The notes under the pieces are model-generated. The model was given only the letters and a program-made list of their open reading frames with translations, was not told the origin of the DNA and searched no databases. Below are positions 6,865-14,024 of a DNA stretch of 15,940 nt, piece after piece. The DNA lies in assembly GCA_023395615.1 (NCBI GenBank), contig JAEWYP010000061.1, positions 1 to 15,940 on the forward strand, given 5' to 3'. Position 1 is the first letter of the stretch. Every line of letters begins with the position of its first letter. The DNA comes from Bacillota bacterium. GTDB taxonomy: Bacteria > Bacillota > Clostridia > Christensenellales > Aristaeellaceae. Made by a program: the position numbers and the translations under genes.

Positions 6865-7689
6865 TTATCCCTGCCGCAGCCGCCATACGCGGCGGTAGCC
6901 GTGCACCGTCAGGCAAACCACGGTCGCATTGTCCCGGCCGCCGTTGTCCAGTGCCTGCTGCACCAGCCGTTCCGCGGCCTCGGCAGCGTCCCGCGCGCGC
7001 AGCAGGGTTTTACGGATTTCCTCATCCTCCACCATGTCATACAGGCCGTCGGTGCACAGCAGGTATCGGTCGCGGGGCCGTACCGCCAGCACGGCGGAAA
7101 GCGCAGGTTGAAACGCACGATTGCCGGAATCCATGCCCACATACTGGGTCAGCAGGTGCCGCCGGGGGCTCATTCGCGCCAGATATGGCGTTTCCATGCC
7201 CAGGTCGATCATGCGCTGCGTTTCGGTGTGGTCCACGCTCAGCTGCGTCAGCTTGCCCGCGCGCAGGCGGTACACCCGGCAATTGCCCACGTTAAGCACC
7301 CGCAGCGTTCCCCGCAGCCACAGGCACATCGCCAGCGCCGCGCCTGTCGGCGGGCGGTCTGTCCCCGCAAGGCGGTGGATTCGGTCGGAGAGCCTCCCCA
7401 CCGAAAAAAGCGCCTCGCTGTCGGTCATCCCATCCGGATACGCGTCGCGCAGAATCTGCAACAGGCGGGTGATCTCGTAGCTCGCCCACTGCCCCGTCGC
7501 GTCGCTGCCCAGCCCGTCGCATACGGCGTACAGTTGGGAAGGCGCATCGTTCTCCTCCCACATGCTGCCGCCACGGTTCATCTCCTCCGGCTGCAAAGAT
7601 CGCCCGTCCAGAAAAAAGCCGTCCATGTTGCGCGCCCGTACCAGCCCCCGGCTGGTGCGCGCCGCCGCGGAAAGGTGCCAGTCCGTCAC
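6865..7689 (-). CDS. PP2C-family Ser/Thr protein phosphatase (274 aa)
   Basis: This is a metal-dependent (Mn/Mg) PPM/PP2C phosphatase that removes phosphate from Ser/Thr residues of proteins. All core motifs are present: RARNMD (Asp23), AVCDGLG (Asp58), TGAAL (115-119), VLNVGNCRVYRL (131-142), DHT (153-155), LLCTDGLYDMV (Asp214) and GGRDNATVV (Asp253). The metal site therefore looks complete. Between Asp23 and the DG motif the loop is roughly 15 residues longer than in PrpC-type enzymes. No membrane segment is seen. The GTG at 7689 is chosen because GGAGG lies 7 nt upstream. A TTG at 7719 is the alternative and would add 10 residues. The gene lies 50 bp after the ATP-grasp gene. No PASTA/Hanks kinase is nearby, unlike the usual prpC-prkC pairing. 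Confidence 0.92.
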   Translation of the reverse strand: MTDWHLSAAARTSRGLVRARNMDGFFLDGRSLQPEEMNRGGSMWEENDAPSQLYAVCDGLGSDATGQWASYEITRLLQILRDAYPDGMTDSEALFSVGRLSDRIHRLAGTDRPPTGAALAMCLWLRGTLRVLNVGNCRVYRLRAGKLTQLSVDHTETQRMIDLGMETPYLARMSPRRHLLTQYVGMDSGNRAFQPALSAVLAVRPRDRYLLCTDGLYDMVEDEEIRKTLLRARDAAEAAERLVQQALDNGGRDNATVVCLTVHGYRRVWRLRQG

Positions 7690-7739
7690 CCGTTCGCCTC
7701 CCCCTGCGCGTTGGTGCAACCCGTATGCCGGAGCGCCGT

Positions 7740-8693
7740 TTATTCCCCGACTTCGGTCACGCGCATTTCGTAGCGCTGCGCCAGCGTCATCCGGCGGAAC
7801 GCGGGCGCGGGCGGCAACGGTTCGCCCGTGTGGCAGCGAATCATCGCCAGCGGAAAATCATACCCGGCCAGAACGCTGAAGCCCACGCCACCGGAAAACC
7901 GGGGGTTCAGCTCCAGAAAATAATACGCGTCCCCATGCCGGATAAACTCCAGATTCACCACGCCCACCACATTCGCAAAGCGGAGGATGCCCGCGCATAC
8001 CGCGTTCAGCGGGTGGTCGGGGCAGATTTCCACGGCGGTGCCCAGCCCGTTACCCGTACGCAAACGCTCCGCGCGCGTAAGCGTTACCACGTTGCCCAGC
8101 GCGTCCCGCGCGGCGTCCACGGTATAGACCGTGCCCGGCAGGTAGGGCTGCACAATGTAATCGTCCCGCAGGCGCAGCGTCTGCGCAAGCTCCTGCGCGT
8201 CGTGCGCCACGGTCTGCGCCTGGCTGCTGCGGCCGCGAACGGGTTTAAGCATCAGCGGATAGGGGAGTTCGGTTGGCAGATCGTCCGCCGTCCAGGTGGG
8301 GATCACGGTACACAGGCCCGCCCTTTCGAGGGCTTGCGCCATGCGCAGCTTATCCCGGCAAAGCGCCGCCACGGGCGCATCCGGGCAGCACACCGTTGCG
8401 CCCAGCGCACTAAAAACTGCTTTGCGGGTACACAGCGCATCCACCTCCACGTCGGTCAGCGGCACGATGGAACCGACATTCTCCCGGCACACGATGTTTT
8501 GCAGGGCTTCCACGTAGGCTTCCGTGTCCGTGGCGAGGGGCACCTGAAAAAACGCCGCCATCTCCCCGCTGTTCACGTTCCAGCTTTTCGGGTAAATATC
8601 GCACCCGATCACGCGGTATCCCGCCGCCGAAAGGCTCGTATGCGCGGCATGCGCCGAGGCGGAGCCTACGGCGGTCAGCAGTACGGTTTTCAT
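7740..8693 (-). CDS. ATP-grasp carboxylate-amine ligase-like protein (317 aa)
   Basis: This is an ATP-grasp enzyme of the kind related to the carbamoyl-phosphate synthase large subunit. It forms an acyl-phosphate from a carboxylate and passes it to an amine or similar acceptor. The N-terminal pre-ATP-grasp Rossmann part begins MKTVLLTAVGSAS and runs to about residue 105. The ATP-binding part shows Lys150 in LMLKPVRGRSS, VQPYLPG (181-187), VVNLEF (Glu249) and YFLELNPRFSGG (Glu261 and Asn263), the last two giving the metal ligands. The ATG overlaps the flippase stop as ATGA (8690-8693), and GGGGAGG lies 10 nt upstream, so translation is coupled to the flippase. Placement beside a sugar aminotransferase suggests it acylates or aminoacylates an amino sugar of the exported glycan. 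That is an inference, as substrates cannot be read from sequence. Confidence 0.82.
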   Translation of the reverse strand: MKTVLLTAVGSASAHAAHTSLSAAGYRVIGCDIYPKSWNVNSGEMAAFFQVPLATDTEAYVEALQNIVCRENVGSIVPLTDVEVDALCTRKAVFSALGATVCCPDAPVAALCRDKLRMAQALERAGLCTVIPTWTADDLPTELPYPLMLKPVRGRSSQAQTVAHDAQELAQTLRLRDDYIVQPYLPGTVYTVDAARDALGNVVTLTRAERLRTGNGLGTAVEICPDHPLNAVCAGILRFANVVGVVNLEFIRHGDAYYFLELNPRFSGGVGFSVLAGYDFPLAMIRCHTGEPLPPAPAFRRMTLAQRYEMRVTEVGE

Positions 8694-10165
8694 CCGTTTG
8701 TTACCTCCCCGGTTTTCCCGCGAAGCGTTTTGATCATATCCACAAGGTTCAGGTAGGCTTCGGGTTTGAACAACAGGCTCAGCCCCGCGTATACCGCCGC
8801 GCCCACGGCGGTTTGTAGAAGCAGCATCGGCAGGTTACCAAGCGGCAGACGGCCCACCGCCCACACCGCGACGCCCATCACGGCGGTCATGCCCAGCGAG
8901 GGCAGCAAATCCACCACCTGTTCCAGGTAGCTGTACCCCAGCAGTTTTTTATTGGGGGAGGCGTTCACAAACGTGCCAATCAGGGTGCTGACCACGCTGC
9001 TGGCGGCGATGGCGTACACGCTGTGAAAGCAAAACACCGACACGGCCAGTATGGCCACGCCGTAAAGCTTTTTAATGATTTCCAGCCGCAGGAACACGTC
9101 GCTGCGGCCCATGGCGTTAATCGCCTGAAGGTTACTGGTATGCACGGGGTAAAACGCGTAATCCGCGCAGCAGATCCAGATAAACGGCACGCAGGGCAGC
9201 CATTTGTCCGTCAGTAGCAGGCTTACCATGGGGCGTGCCACCAGCGCCAGCCCCGCCATCATCGGAAACACCAGAAACGACGATACCATCACCGTGCGGC
9301 GCATAATGGCTTTCAGGCGCACACGGTTCTCCTGCTCGGCGGAAAACACCGGCAGCATCACGCTCTGGATAGAGCCGTCCACGCTGTTCATCAGCAGTTC
9401 CGGAAACTGGTTGCCCCGCTTGTAAAAGCCAAGCTCCCCTTCCGGGTAACGTTTACCGATCACCAGCGGACGCAGTTCGTTATAAATCGTTTCGATCAGG
9501 CTGGACAGCAGCAGCTTCCACCCGAAGGAAAACAGGCTTTTCACCTTTCGCCAGGAGAATAGCAGTTTGGGCCGCCAGTCCACCACAAACAGGAGGATCA
9601 CGCACACGGCGACCTGCGTGGTAAGCTGCTGGGCCACCAGCGCCCATACGCCGCAGCCGCCGTATGCCATGCCTACGCCCACCACGCCGGACAGCACCGT
9701 GGCCACGATGCTGGCTTTCATCAGTTTGCGAAACGCCATGCGCCGGGCGATCACGGCCTGCTGCACGGAGTTAAACGCCCCCGGGAACAGGATGAGCGCG
9801 TACACCCGCAAAAGCCCCGCAAACTGGGGCACGGCAAAATATCCGGCGATCAGGGGGGCGGTAAAATACAGCAGCGCGTAGCACGCGCCGGAGATGCCGA
9901 GGCTTAGGTAAAACACGCTGGACAGGTCGGTTTCGTCCACGTCCAGCTTCTGGATCAGCGCAGTGTTGAGCCCGCTTTGTACAAACACGCGCGCCACGTT
10001 GCCGAAAATCAGCAACAGCCCAAGGATGGTGTAATCTTCCGGGCTCAGCAGCCGCGCCAGCACGATGCCCACCACGAAGGAAATGCCCTGCGTGGCTACG
10101 CTTTCCGTAAGCTTAAACAGGAACGACCTGCCTGCCGTGCGCTTTTTGGTTTCGCTCAAAGCCAT
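8690..10165 (-). CDS. Wzx/PST-type polysaccharide flippase, MOP superfamily (491 aa)
   Basis: This is a polytopic membrane protein, with about 12-14 hydrophobic segments along its full length, of the WzxC-like lipopolysaccharide/teichuronic-acid exporter group. The N-terminal signature LARLLSPEDYTILGL and a charged cytoplasmic loop with GELGFYKRGNQFPE are typical. Its role is to flip undecaprenyl-pyrophosphate-linked oligosaccharide across the cytoplasmic membrane. The start is uncertain. The ATG at 10165 directly abuts GGAGG, which is too close, whereas a TTG two codons later (10159) has 6-nt spacing. The protein changes by only two residues. It begins 20 bp after the aminotransferase stop and overlaps the ATP-grasp gene by 4 bp. 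Confidence 0.9.
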   Translation of the reverse strand: MALSETKKRTAGRSFLFKLTESVATQGISFVVGIVLARLLSPEDYTILGLLLIFGNVARVFVQSGLNTALIQKLDVDETDLSSVFYLSLGISGACYALLYFTAPLIAGYFAVPQFAGLLRVYALILFPGAFNSVQQAVIARRMAFRKLMKASIVATVLSGVVGVGMAYGGCGVWALVAQQLTTQVAVCVILLFVVDWRPKLLFSWRKVKSLFSFGWKLLLSSLIETIYNELRPLVIGKRYPEGELGFYKRGNQFPELLMNSVDGSIQSVMLPVFSAEQENRVRLKAIMRRTVMVSSFLVFPMMAGLALVARPMVSLLLTDKWLPCVPFIWICCADYAFYPVHTSNLQAINAMGRSDVFLRLEIIKKLYGVAILAVSVFCFHSVYAIAASSVVSTLIGTFVNASPNKKLLGYSYLEQVVDLLPSLGMTAVMGVAVWAVGRLPLGNLPMLLLQTAVGAAVYAGLSLLFKPEAYLNLVDMIKTLRGKTGEVTNG

Positions 10166-10185
10166 CCTCCCGAATCCAGATGATT

Positions 10186-11268
10186 TTATTGAAGCAGAAT
10201 ATCGCAGATGCGCCGCACGTCCGCCTCGGCCAGATCGGCGTACAGCGGCAGGGTCAGGATATGCTCGCTCACGCGTTTCGCGATCGGGGTATCATTGGGG
10301 TCAAAGCGATCCGCGTAACACTCGAAAGCGGTGGTGATGGGGTAAAAATACTTGCGCGCGTAGATGTCCTGCGCGGCCAGCTCGTTAAACGCCTGATCCC
10401 GCGTTTTGCGATAGCCCTCGAAAAGCACCGGCAGATACGCGCAGTTGTCCTCCGCGCGCTCCGGGCACAGCGTAAGCCCGGCAACGCCGTTCAGCCGCGC
10501 GTGGTAGAGGGCGCACACCTTACGGCGTTTTTCGATTTCCCCGTCCAGATGCCGCAGGTTGCACAGCCCCATCGCGGCCTGAAACTCGTTCATCTTCGCG
10601 TTGCCGCCCACCGACACGGTGTTTTCCGGCCCGGTAATGCCAAAGTTGCGCTCCAGCCGAAGCGCGTTCGCCAGTTCGGCGCTTTTGCACACCACTGCGC
10701 CGCCCTCAATGGTATGGAACACCTTGGTGGCGTGAAAGCTGAACATGGCCGCGTCGCCGAAAGCCGCGGCGGTCTGGCCGCGGTGCGTGGCCCCGAAGGC
10801 GTGCGCCGCATCGTATAACACCTTCAGGTGGTGCTTTTCCGCAAGGGCGGCGATGGCTTCCACATCGCAGAAGTTGCCGTACACATGCACCGGCACGATG
10901 GCCGTGGTGCGGGGGGTGATCTTCCGCTCGATCTCCGCGGGGTCGATGGTATAGGTGTCCGGCCGGATGTCGGCAAACACAGGGGTCACTCCGCAGCGAA
11001 CCAGTGCGTGCGTGGTGGAGGCGAAGGTGTAGGGGGTGGTAATCACCTCGCCGGAAAGTCCCATGGCGCGGATGGCCGCCTCCAGCGCGAGGTGCCCGTT
11101 GGAAAACAGCACCACATTGGGGGTTTGCAGGTACTCTTTCAGCGCCGCTTCCAGCTTTAACGCCTTTTCGCCGTTGTTGGTCAGCCAGTGAGTGTCCCAC
11201 AGATCGCGGATTTCGGCGCAGTACTCCTCAAAAGGGGGCATGGAGCTGCGCGCTACGTTAATACGCAT
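10186..11268 (-). CDS. DegT/DnrJ/EryC1/StrS-family PLP sugar aminotransferase (360 aa)
   Basis: This is a fold-type-I PLP aminotransferase that aminates a nucleotide-linked keto-sugar to give an amino-deoxy sugar. Seen are SNGHLALEAA (56-65, cofactor phosphate region), ITTPYTFAST (76-85), VPVHVYGN (125-132), LYDAAHAFG (Asp153, contacts the pyridine nitrogen) and FSFHATKVFHTIEGG, with Schiff-base Lys182. The N-terminus (SSMPPFEEY, then THWLTNNG) resembles dTDP-4-amino-4,6-dideoxyglucose transaminases of the VioA type, but the exact sugar cannot be settled from sequence. The ATG at 11268 is chosen because AGAAGG lies 7 nt upstream; the frame runs on to 11334 but would then overlap the glycosyltransferase gene. 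No dTDP-sugar dehydratase (RmlA/RmlB) is in the window, so the keto-sugar donor must come from elsewhere. Confidence 0.9.
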   Translation of the reverse strand: MRINVARSSMPPFEEYCAEIRDLWDTHWLTNNGEKALKLEAALKEYLQTPNVVLFSNGHLALEAAIRAMGLSGEVITTPYTFASTTHALVRCGVTPVFADIRPDTYTIDPAEIERKITPRTTAIVPVHVYGNFCDVEAIAALAEKHHLKVLYDAAHAFGATHRGQTAAAFGDAAMFSFHATKVFHTIEGGAVVCKSAELANALRLERNFGITGPENTVSVGGNAKMNEFQAAMGLCNLRHLDGEIEKRRKVCALYHARLNGVAGLTLCPERAEDNCAYLPVLFEGYRKTRDQAFNELAAQDIYARKYFYPITTAFECYADRFDPNDTPIAKRVSEHILTLPLYADLAEADVRRICDILLQ

Positions 11269-11320
11269 GGACGAACCTTCTTTCGGGCTTTGGGGGCGAC
11301 CGCTGCGGGTAAAACCGCGT

Positions 11321-12310
11321 TCAACGCCGGACAACGCCCTGTTTTAAAAACCGGAACCACTTTTCCGGCAGCCACGTTTTCAGGTGAAACTTGATCCGGC
11401 GGGCAACAGGCAGGCTCCGGTACACGCGGGCCGCGTCGGGGTCGTGAAGCAGTTTCCGGCTTGGCGCGGCCTCCAGCAGTACTCGGTACTGCGCGTCCAT
11501 CAGGCGCGAGAGCGCCTCGCGGTACCGCCCGCCGCTGAAACCGTCCACCCCGCGAAGCATGGCGAGGGTCTGCTCGCAGCGCAGGCGGGTCTTTTGCGCG
11601 CTTTCCGCGCCCCAGGCCGCCATGGCGCTACCTTGCGCGTTCAGCCGGTACACGCAGGTAAACGCGTGCAGGTACACCGCTTTGCCCGCGGCGGTCAGCA
11701 GCAGCTTCAGCCGCAAATCCCCGTAGGGGCAGGGGGCCAGCAGCAGCTCCGCCGGAACACGGGCCAGTGCCTCCCGGGGGAACAGAAACGACGCCGTGGG
11801 CAGAAAGGACAGGCGCGTGATCTCCGCTAAATCATACTCCCGCGTTTCGGGGGCGTAATACGCCGCTTCCTCCGGATAATAGGGGATAAAGGGGCGTTCC
11901 GGGGCCTTCCCGCTTCCGTCCAGCACGGTAGCGTTGGTAAAGCAGAACGTGCAGCCGGCGTGGGCGTGCAGGCAATCCACCTGTTTTTGCAGCTTGTGGG
12001 GGTCGGTCCAGTAATCGTCCCCCTCGCACAGGGCGATATACGCGCCCGTCGCGCGCGGAAAATTAAACGTCGCGTCCATGGCCGTGCCCTTGCGGTACTG
12101 GTTTTCCGTTTCAAACAGGGGTTTGACCACATCCGGGTAGCGCGCGGCGTACGCCCGCAGGATGTCCGGCGTGCCATCCGTGGAGGCGTCGTCGTGCACC
12201 AGAATTTCTATCGGCAGATCCGCCTGCTGCGCCAGAAAGCCATCCAGCGCGCGGGCGACGGTATCGGCATGGTTGTAGGTTACGCAGCAAATGCTGACCA
12301 GCGGCGGCAT
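11321..12310 (-). CDS. Family 2 glycosyltransferase (329 aa)
   Basis: This is an inverting GT-A transferase that moves a sugar from a nucleotide donor onto a lipid-linked acceptor at the inner membrane face. Residues 5-13 (VSICCVTYN) form the first strand, and ILVHDDASTDGT (36-47) binds the nucleotide. ALCEGDDYWTDPHKLQKQ (93-110) contains the metal-binding DD (98-99). The C-terminal 120 residues are helical and basic near the end (RRIKFHLKTWLPEKWFRFLK) and may lie on the membrane. No transmembrane helix is clear. The ATG at 12310 follows a six-G Shine-Dalgarno. It is the only glycosyltransferase in the window. It sits 59 bp after EamA and 52 bp before the aminotransferase, consistent with one operon. 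Confidence 0.9.
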   Translation of the reverse strand: MPPLVSICCVTYNHADTVARALDGFLAQQADLPIEILVHDDASTDGTPDILRAYAARYPDVVKPLFETENQYRKGTAMDATFNFPRATGAYIALCEGDDYWTDPHKLQKQVDCLHAHAGCTFCFTNATVLDGSGKAPERPFIPYYPEEAAYYAPETREYDLAEITRLSFLPTASFLFPREALARVPAELLLAPCPYGDLRLKLLLTAAGKAVYLHAFTCVYRLNAQGSAMAAWGAESAQKTRLRCEQTLAMLRGVDGFSGGRYREALSRLMDAQYRVLLEAAPSRKLLHDPDAARVYRSLPVARRIKFHLKTWLPEKWFRFLKQGVVRR

Positions 12311-12369
12311 GAACGCCCCCCTTTCGGTAGAACTTTATAAGCATTCTCTGCCGGGGCGGAGGATTCCTT

Positions 12370-13248
12370 TTACACCAGCAAAAGCAGCGTGCCCGCCACA
12401 ATCATCGCAAGCCCCGCGCCGGCCTTGACCGTAAGCCGCTCGTTAAACGCGATGCGCGCGAACAGGATGCTGACCAGAATGCTCAGCTTGTCGATGGGCA
12501 CCACCACACTTGCGGGCCCGGTTTGCAGCGCCCGGTAGTAGCACAGCCACGAACCGCCCGTGGCAAACCCGGACAGGATCAGGAACAGGTAACTGCGCCC
12601 GTCGATCTGCCGGATCGTTTTCTGCTTGCCCCGGCCGAACACGATCACCCACGCCATCACCAGCACTACCCCAGTACGGATGGCCGTGCCCAGTGTGGAA
12701 TCGACGCCCTCGATGCCGATTTTACCCAAAATGGCGGTCAGGCTGGCAAACACCGCCGAGCCCAGCGCGTACAGGAGCCACGCCGGGTTTTTGCGGGGTT
12801 TCTCCCCCTCCGCCACCGAAACGGCCTCCCGCTTGCGCTGGATCATCAGGTACGCGCCCGCGCCGATCAGCGCCATAGCGGCGGCCTTGAGCCACGTCAG
12901 GCTTTCCCCCAGAAAAAGGAACGCCAGCAGCATCGTAAGCACGGTGGAGGATTTGTCGATCGGCGCCACCTTGTTCACATCGCCCAGTTGCAGCGCGCGG
13001 AAGTAGCACAGCCACGACGCGCCGGTCGCCAGCCCGGAAAGCACCAGAAACAGCCATGTTTTCGCCGAAACTGAGGAGAGTTGCCCGATGCTGCCGCTAA
13101 GCCACGCCATCAGCCACGAAAACAGCAGCACCACCACGGTACGGATTGCCGTAGCGGTGTCGGAATCCGTATTGCGAATGCCCACCTTGGCCAGTATCGC
13201 CGTAATCCCCGCAAAAAACGCCGAGCCGAACGCGAACAGCACCCACAT
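12370..13248 (-). CDS. EamA-family (DMT superfamily) transporter (292 aa)
   Basis: The protein is ten hydrophobic segments arranged as two EamA repeats. The internal duplication is plain: WLCYFRALQLGDVNKVAPIDK in the first half matches WLCYYRALQTGPASVVVPIDK in the second. A short polar linker with EGEKPRKN separates the halves. The family exports or imports small metabolites, and some relatives move lipid-linked sugars. The position directly ahead of the glycan genes leaves a glycan role possible but unproven. The ATG at 13248 is chosen over a GTG three codons upstream (13257), because the purine-rich GAGGCGGTGGG fits the ATG better. An extended -10 promoter lies about 95 bp upstream. Confidence 0.88.
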   Translation of the reverse strand: MWVLFAFGSAFFAGITAILAKVGIRNTDSDTATAIRTVVVLLFSWLMAWLSGSIGQLSSVSAKTWLFLVLSGLATGASWLCYFRALQLGDVNKVAPIDKSSTVLTMLLAFLFLGESLTWLKAAAMALIGAGAYLMIQRKREAVSVAEGEKPRKNPAWLLYALGSAVFASLTAILGKIGIEGVDSTLGTAIRTGVVLVMAWVIVFGRGKQKTIRQIDGRSYLFLILSGFATGGSWLCYYRALQTGPASVVVPIDKLSILVSILFARIAFNERLTVKAGAGLAMIVAGTLLLLV

Positions 13249-13270
13249 CGCACCCACCGCCTCACAAAGG

Positions 13271-13282
13271 CCGACCGGTCGG
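13271..13282. repeat. 12-bp perfect palindrome in the EamA leader
   Basis: CCGACCGGTCGG lies between the predicted promoter (13344-13352) and the EamA start. It could be an operator or a short leader hairpin. Chance occurrence in GC-rich DNA cannot be excluded. Confidence 0.3.
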
Positions 13283-13343
13283 AATTCCCGGGCGCGCGGA
13301 AGCGCCCCGGCGTACCGCCGATCGCCAGATTGCCGGATACCCC

Positions 13344-13352
13344 ATTATAGCA
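13344..13352 (-). promoter_or_regulatory. Extended -10 promoter for the EamA-to-MiaA gene run
   Basis: On the minus strand the sequence reads TGTGCTATAAT, a perfect TATAAT (13344-13349) with the TGn extension. No good -35 is seen 16-18 bp upstream, where the region overlaps the end of the Nudix gene. Transcription would start near 13337, giving a leader of about 90 nt. Confidence 0.65.
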
Positions 13353-13371
13353 CACAGGCCGGTAAACGCGT

Positions 13372-13803
13372 CTACACCGGGCGCACGTGGCCGGTTTCCC
13401 GGATCTGCTCCCCGTATTCCCGCAGATAGCAAAGCATGTGGTAGATGTTGCCGCACCCGGCAAAGCGAGCCGTATCGGAAAAGTCCTCGTCTAGGCCCAC
13501 CCAGAGCAGTTCGTTCTCCGTGCCGCTGACCGGCACGGCCCGTTTCAGCGTTCCGGCGTAGACCTCCAGCACAACGCCTTCCAGCGGATAGGCAAGGTCC
13601 ATGATATGCGTAAGCGTCACGTCTTCGCGTGTCACGGCGGTTTCCTCCCACAGCTCCCGGTACGCGGCCGAGAGGGGGTCCTCGCCAGCCTCGATTTTGC
13701 CGCCCACAAAATTCAGCTTTCCCTGATAGGGCGCTTTCCTGCGCCTGCAGAGCAGTACCCGATCCCCCTCCGCCGAAAACAGAACGATCACATTATACCG
13801 CAT
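13372..13803 (-). CDS. Nudix hydrolase (143 aa)
   Basis: This is a small MutT-like Nudix protein, cleaving a nucleoside diphosphate linked to another moiety with Mg2+. The Nudix box runs Gly35 to Val57: G, five residues, Glu41, seven residues, then REL, W, EE, T, A, V. All catalytic Glu/Arg residues are in place. The usual Gly before the last hydrophobic residue is Ala56. The N-terminal strand with VLLCRRRK and LNFVGGKIEAG resembles 8-oxo-dGTP diphosphatase-like members, but the substrate is not predictable. The ATG at 13803 is chosen for AAGGAG 8 nt upstream. The frame extends to 13848 without a ribosome site. It is divergent from the antiporter gene and upstream of the EamA promoter. Confidence 0.88.
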   Translation of the reverse strand: MRYNVIVLFSAEGDRVLLCRRRKAPYQGKLNFVGGKIEAGEDPLSAAYRELWEETAVTREDVTLTHIMDLAYPLEGVVLEVYAGTLKRAVPVSGTENELLWVGLDEDFSDTARFAGCGNIYHMLCYLREYGEQIRETGHVRPV

Positions 13804-13817
13804 CTTGTTCTCTCCTT

Positions 13818-13832
13818 CCGGGCAACGCCCGG
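13818..13832. repeat. Inverted repeat next to the Nudix ribosome binding site
   Basis: CCGGGC AAC GCCCGG forms a 6-bp stem with a 3-nt loop. It sits directly upstream of the AAGGAG (13812-13817 on the minus strand) of the Nudix gene, where a hairpin would stack against the Shine-Dalgarno. Confidence 0.4.
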
Positions 13833-13939
13833 TTTCCTCAAATAGCATACCGGCGGAAAACCTGCCGGCCGCGCGGAGCCGGCCCGTGCCGCCGCACTGG
13901 CTTCGCCTGCATTTTTACAGGCCTTTTCCCGCCCGCGGG

Positions 13940-13968
13940 TAGCCAGACGTCCCGTAGGATGGTATCAT
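13940..13968 (+). promoter_or_regulatory. Predicted promoter of the K+/H+ antiporter gene
   Basis: The extended -10 TGGTATCAT (hexamer at 13963-13968) has TAGCCA (13940-13945) 17 bp upstream as a four-of-six -35. The leader of about 50 nt ends in AAAAGGAGG, 7 nt before the ATG at 14025. Confidence 0.5.
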
Positions 13969-14024
13969 AAGGGAAGAAAGGTTTGCCGCATCCGGAACCG
14001 CAAAAAACAAAAGGAGGCGAAAGA

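Noticed and set aside
6237..7295. 352-codon open frame on the plus strand
   Set aside because: Runs across miaA and the PP2C gene in antisense. It has His/Arg/Ala-rich low complexity and no ribosome site or motif.
7725..8756. 343-codon open frame on the plus strand
   Set aside because: Antisense shadow of the ATP-grasp gene, with composition of a GC-rich non-coding frame.
13861..13884. GCCGGC repeats between the Nudix gene and the antiporter gene
   Set aside because: Two short self-complementary GC hexamers 8 bp apart are expected by chance in DNA of this composition, and no T-tract follows.
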